NCBI GenBank assembly: GCA_001910725.1
Contig: MJGA01000064.1
Location: forward strand, 1 to 64,000
Length of the DNA stretch: 64,000 bases
DNA from: Phanerodontia chrysosporium
Lineage: Eukaryota; Basidiomycota; Agaricomycetes; Polyporales; Phanerochaetaceae
Direction of reading: 5' to 3'
Shown here one piece after another: positions 59,082 to 64,000 of this stretch. Position 1 is the stretch's first letter. Every line of letters begins with the position of its first letter. The position numbers and the translations under genes were made by a program. Under the pieces are notes generated by a model that ran no database searches, was not told where the DNA came from, and saw nothing but the letters and a program-made list of their open reading frames with translations.

Positions 59082-61949
59082 CTATGATAACAACTTTGCC
59101 TTCCGCAGGTGTTCCCGCATCACCATATCGCGCACTGTAGCAGTAAGTTAAGGAGACATCTGTTCCAATCGCTACGAACTACGCACCGCTTGCCAAGATA
59201 CCACTGGTCGTTGATGCATCCTGCATGATGATAAGCATCTGCTTCAATAGGACGTGGGAGCAACGTACCGTTACGGACGTAAAGTAACCGTGAAACTTTC
59301 GCGGCTGCGGCGAGTGTTCACGATGTATGAAGCTAAACTTGCTCCGGAAGACTGCCGCCGCCTGTTAGCACCGCGTTCCCACTCAGTTCCGCTGCCCTGC
59401 GACTCACATTTTTGTGCGCTGTCGAGGTCGTTCGGCCGGTCACCGAAGCTGCGTAGGTACTTTGCGAGGCGGATGCCCGAGCGCAGCTTGGCGTCGAGGA
59501 TGTCGCACTTGTTCATGAAGAGGATCAGCTCGACCTTCGCGAGGAGCTTGTTTGAGCAGACGGCCTTCCACAGGAGCACAGAGTCCTCCTGCGCGGGTAT
59601 TAGCAGGATCGGGCTAAGTGTTGGGCAAGCGGCGTACCAGGCGGTTCACGCTCTTGTCCTCGACTAGTGTCTGATCAAAGGCCGATATTGGTGCAAGAAT
59701 ATTATGGCTGAACGAGCATGTCAACAACCACACAGTCTGAACATTGAGGAAAAGCGCTGACCATCGACTGCAATATAGGTGAGCGACATGAGAAGCGTAG
59801 AGCACCGCCTGACGCACCATCGTCAAAGAAAGGCACCCAGGTCGCTGGCGGCGGCCGCATACAATCAGCTTCTCGATACAAACGCGGATGACGACACGGA
59901 CTCACGTCGCTATAGGGGTCGACGTCAGCGATGCCCGTGGCCGAGGCTGTAGATGACGCACCTGCGACCGTGAACCACCGACATCGATGATCCGCCACTC
60001 TGTCCCGCTTTCAAAGCCCGACTCCATCTCGAACTTGTATTCGCACACGCCGATCGTCTTTAGGCGTGCCCTGAACACATCGTCTGCAGGAAATCAGGCG
60101 ATGCCGATCGACTGCAAGCAAGAAACCCACCATCTGAAGGACAGTAGTGCACTGACGTCAGCCGCTCGAGGTCGTTCAGGAAACTGTGGAGAGATCAGCC
60201 ATCGCTCTGTATTAGAAACGGTCACTGCGTACAAGCCTGGAGATTCTTCGAGCCGCATCTTGCGCTTTCGCAGAATATCTCTGACCGTGCGGTCGTTCCA
60301 GAGTGCGATCATGTCGTCGCGGCACTGGTGGAGGGCGAGCTGGCTCTCGTCCTGCGTCTCCTGGCCGGTCGTGCCCGCGGAGAGCGGGCGGCCGAACCGC
60401 GCGCGGTTGAGCATGCCGCCCTTCCACGTTGCGCCGGGGCGCACGAAGATCTCGTGGTGGTGGTGCTGGTGGAGGGTGCACCCACCGGCGTCGCCGTGGC
60501 ACACGCCAAGGTGCGTCGCCTCCTCCTCGTTAGGCGGCACGAGCTTCGCAACGAGCAGCGCCTCGATGTGCCGCAGCGGCAGCAGCCGCATGCAGATCGT
60601 TTCGAGGTGCACGGGCAGCCGTGCGCGCTCGTCCGACTCGTCCGACTCCTCGGACGCAGACGACACTGGCAGCTCGCGCCGCCGCACGTCCGAGATTGTG
60701 TCGATGATGAGCCGGATGGAGCGCACGACGTTGAGTTGGATAACGGAGCGCCATAGCATGCGCTCGTCGCGGAACGCAGAGGGCGTATACAATCGCTGGA
60801 ATTCTGCGTGATGGTGTCAGCAAGCACCTAACATGGAAAGAATGTATGCGCCAAGGAACACAAGAGAATTCCGTCTTGGTCTCCCCATATACGTGGTCGT
60901 TCTCCTGGAGTCTAGAATACGTGCGTTGATCCGTTAAAGGTGCTTAGACCAGCTATTCTCGACCAGGACGCATGGTGGGCTTCTCGAGGTACAACGTTCG
61001 AAGTGCCCACGGTGTTCTGGTTTGATCCCCGAGGAATGGGCAATCGAGTCCCGCAGTTGGAGGACATATTGGTAGCGAGACGCGTAGCATATAGCCATAG
61101 AACAAGTTCCGGGATGCCAGCGCAGTGAGCCAAGAGTTGGCAAACGCGCTTTTCAGTGTGACACCCGCACTGGAGAGCATCTACTGCAAGTGCCGAACCA
61201 AAAGTGTGCGCGATAGGGCGACACGGATATCGAAGAGCGCGCACGATAGACGGAGGCACGTTTTGGGTGCTGCGGTCGAGATATCTTGACGAATGTTGTT
61301 GCATTATGGTCATTCAGGACATACGGTGTCCCTGTCTGAGCTTTTCCACGCATATGACGAAATGAGAGTTGGGCTATCAAGGGTGCGAGGACCGAATGGG
61401 GCTTTGCCGGAGAGAATAGAGTGTCGGCAGATCTGGGGGTCACTGTGCGTGTGCGCAGGTGCCGGATGGAGAACGGACGTCCGAGGCGGTCTCCCTTGTG
61501 TTCCGGGGCGCATACATGCAGCAAAAGAGGGGGACTTACGTCGCAGGGTTGTGGATTTACCTGTGCACAGCGCAAATGGATGAGCTTCAGGCACAGCAGG
61601 ACGGACCCGTCGCGCGGCGCACTCGTCCCCGTGAAGCGAGACAGAATGGCACCTCGAGGCAGGCACAGGAGCGTGGTGGCGTCGCTTGTGGCCACTGTGC
61701 GCCGCGGACGGGAACTGGGAGAGACGAACGCGGAGACGCACCGCTCTCGCTCTGGCCGAGGAGGAGGAGCTTGACGATCTGCCGCTTCTTGCGGAGGGCA
61801 CGCTCGCGCTTGATGTCCTCGTCTATGGCGGCGCTGATCCTGCGGGCCTCCGCCTCCTGCGCGAGCCGTGCGAGCTTCTCCTCGGGGCTCTCGTCGAGGG
61901 GCGGGCGGAGGACGGCGTCGAGGGGGTCTGGGGGCTCGCGTGCGGGCAT
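59082..61949 (-). CDS. G-protein alpha subunit, insert-bearing, with a 4-nt microexon (~469 aa)
   Basis: Exons: 61949-61742, 61560-61540, 60803-60233, 60183-60131, 60083-59962, 59910-59907, 59844-59818, 59707-59638, 59588-59408, ~59332-59269, 59220-59187, 59134-59082. Motifs: P-loop GQSESGKSTT, switch I RLKTIGV, switch II DVGGSRSQR, NKCD and FTSVTD. Switch II has Ser where the catalytic Gln of DVGGQ normally stands. A helical-domain insert of about 100 residues is acidic (SEESDESDER) and His-rich (HQHHHHE). There is no Gly2 myristoylation site at this start; an in-frame ATG at 62093 is possible. Two one-base breaks are suspected: near 59694 (AIIFLAP) and in the T5 run 59409-59413. With them the frame closes. 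Such G-alphas relay receptor signals at the plasma membrane. Confidence 0.8.
59907..59910 (-). other. 4-nt microexon (CGAC) of the G-alpha gene
   Basis: Bounded by acceptor CTATAG (59911-59916) and donor GTGAGT (59901-59906), between introns of 51 and 62 nt that each have a CTGA-type branch site. Its inclusion turns ...SQ|TW into SQRPTW and restores phase to the switch II helix. Confidence 0.65.
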
Positions 61950-64000
61950 TGGAGGGGGGCTAGCGAGGAGTGTGGGCGAGGAGGAGGAGGCGGAGGCGGG
62001 AGGACATGCAGAGAGGGGAGGCGAGTGCGGAGAGCGAAATGGAGGACATCGTCGACAGATGTTACATATCTCCCTCTCTAGGCACTCCGGCAATTCGCAG
62101 CATGCACGCGTCTACCTCTCCCAGCCCAAGACGCCCAGCCCAGCTGCCCTCTTTCCCCCATCCTCCTCCGGCCGCCAGCGTCCCTGCCAGCCCTCTCCGA
62201 CCGCCACGTCCGCCCGCACACGGACCCCCGCGCCAGCCATGTCCATCTCCACCGGCCAAGACGACGCAGGGAACGCCCAGGAGACACCGCACGCCCTGTG
62301 AGAACGCCAGGGACCGAATGCGTGTGTATGATAGAGTTCTCCGCTGCACTTGGCCCGGTTCCTGATCAGCTCAGCGGTGCGTGCCTCAGCAGGCCGGAAT
62401 CTCCACGGACCATCGAACAAAAGAGGGCCTTCTCTTCGCAGACCGCCGCGACCACAGCAGCATTCTGCCAAGTCACCCACCACGCCTGTTCCTGGCCAAC
62501 CGCTCCCTGCGCACGCCTGTCAAGTAACGGATGTCATCAAATGAGTGTTGCCAGCTGCTGCACATGCACATGCGGCCCCAGTGCGCGCGCTCGCTGTCGG
62601 GCGACTGCTCGGTGCCCCGGCGCCCTGGCACACGACGGCTCTTCGGTGCCTAGCTAAAGGCACGGCAGCCCAGGCGCGGAAGCATCGCAAAGCACGCATC
62701 GATCCTAATCGCCAAGGCACCACTCAGGGTTCCCCGTCAGACTCGGGGTGGCACAGCACTGCTGATATTTGGACGGCAGACGGGAGCCAAGTTTCGGTCA
62801 AATGTCTGGCACGAACGGCAAGCTCTGGTTTGAGAACGCTGGTAAAGCCAAGCTTACTGCGATAGCCGGGATAAGCTAGCGGTACTTACGAAGTAAGTGT
62901 AGATAAGTTCCTTTATCTCAGCTTCTTTTTACACTTCACATTCCCTACCGTCAGGCCCGACCGGACAGAATCACACAGAACTCGAATTTGACCCAAAGCG
63001 CCCGGTTTCGGACAGGTAACTGAGCGTCATCGTGGGACCAAGACGCGCCTACGACCCGCGCGCTGCATGCCCGTATACCTCCCGCAGCCTCAACTGCGGC
63101 AGTGCCGGCGCCGCCCGCCGTGCGCCCGTATATACAGGCCTGTGTGCCTTGACGTACGCTCCACCGGGGGCGCGCTGCTGACATCCGCAGCGGGGTACCC
63201 TCGAAGATCTGCCTGCGGAGGGTGACCGGCCTTTGCTGTGTGCGCCATGCGGAGACACGGGTGCGTGCTGCACGACATGCGGTCGCTGCACCCACGTTCG
63301 GAGAACTCAGGCGACCCAACCACCGACCTCGATAGAGTGCGCTGGGTCGGGCGTGTGTCTTCGCTTTGACTCAGCGGGCCCTGCGGCTCGCGCGACGTGG
63401 CCCCCAGACGTCGCGCATCGCACGCACACAGGCCCGCATCTCAACAAGCCGTGATTGTCTGCTCCGTTCGCACTGGTGCGCCCGCCTGCCAGTCAGTCGG
63501 AGCGCGGCCCGCGTTCGAGACTTCTGGCAAATGCGCTTCCAGGATGTGCTTCCGCGGGCGGGCGTACCTGGCGGACCCACGCGCCTCGCGTCATGCGCCC
63601 TCTCCCGTCCAGCCTTCCGCGCACACCTTCCATTCCGCTGCCGCACGCAGGAGAATCACAGGGAACATCACACGCCCTCGCCAATGCGTTCTTCACATAA
63701 TACATATATGCCTTTGATATATTGACATGTGTCTATGATCCAGGACGCTCCCCACCGAGGGGACAATGTTTTGGTGTGCAACAATAGTAATACAGATATG
63801 TGTGCGTGCTCGAGACTGAGCGCACCCTGACGCCCCATTTCGGACAGCCCGAGTTGAACGGACTGTCAAATGAGACGGTGCGCGGTATAGTTGGATATAG
63901 GACCGTCGCGCCAGGTAAGGAATCTAGAACAACCACGGGCCCACTGCGAATCCGCGTCAGCATCGGATTTCTCGCAACGAAAGTGGAGGAACACTCACTG
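61950..64000. other. Upstream of G-alpha and window end, no gene supported
   Basis: Overlapping ORFs of up to 131 codons occur on both strands with no motifs or splice logic. The first few hundred bases are the G-alpha promoter region; 62,880-62,950 and 63,700-63,800 are AT-richer. Nothing else recognised. Confidence 0.5.

Noticed and set aside
62062..62657. Overlapping ORFs upstream of G-alpha
   Set aside because: Both strands open, no motif. The in-frame ATG at 62093 was considered as the G-alpha start, but the extra N-terminus has no family resemblance.
1..64000. CRISPR arrays, rRNA, tRNA, operons, ribosome binding sites
   Set aside because: None was seen. The window is fungal nuclear DNA with spliced genes, and prokaryotic features do not apply. 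tRNA genes could not be excluded by eye.

Overview
The window is nuclear DNA of a filamentous basidiomycete, most likely an Agaricomycete; a polypore-type fungus is my guess, not proven. The grounds are short spliceosomal introns of about 47-110 nt with GTRNGT donors and YAG acceptors, high coding GC, and fungal families such as HET domains, a ChAPs exomer subunit, an omega-class GST and an insert-bearing G-alpha. I worked by eye from sequence and reading frames. Family names come from recognised motifs, not from database searches. Exon joins were accepted when donor, acceptor and reading phase all agreed, and most models close exactly in frame.

Left part (1-18.8 kb): a partial multi-pass membrane protein gene (1-1004); a 12-exon gene for a DDE-transposase-like nuclear protein (2883-7254); an unrecognised three-exon gene (7775-8778); a fold-back element with ~380 bp inverted arms (9223-10463); a second membrane-protein copy (10520-11771); a RING-H2/coiled-coil gene (12712-13692); a coiled-coil fragment and a decayed GST copy (14131-14977); and a large gene fusing five ZZ-type zinc fingers to a HET domain (15330-18757).

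Centre (18.8-36 kb): GC-rich, gene-poor DNA flanks one conserved gene, a bHLH-leucine zipper transcription factor (27069-29825).

Right part (36-64 kb): a second ZZ-HET gene (36042-39259), a third membrane-protein copy (40287-41538), an intact omega-class GST (41717-42657), a RUS/DUF647 membrane protein (42952-45290), an element with perfect 85 bp inverted repeats (45487-46315) just upstream of the ChAPs gene (46377-49129), a CCDC6-like coiled-coil protein (49398-50790), a type II O-fucosyltransferase-like protein (51296-53281), two more frame-broken HET genes in tandem (54306-56404, 56475-58538), and a G-protein alpha gene with a 4-nt microexon (59082-61949).

The main candidate system is the HET cluster. 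Four genes share one HET module, and two of them carry an array of five ZZ fingers. ZZ-HET, membrane-protein and GST genes occur at 10-19 kb and again at 36-43 kb in mirrored orientation, which looks like an old inverted segmental duplication. A working hypothesis is a ligand-sensing, HET-triggered self/non-self or stress death locus with membrane and detoxification partners. A second theme is a series of single-base breaks, nearly all losses of one base and several in homopolymers, in otherwise healthy genes. These may be assembly errors, so 'pseudogene' labels here are provisional.
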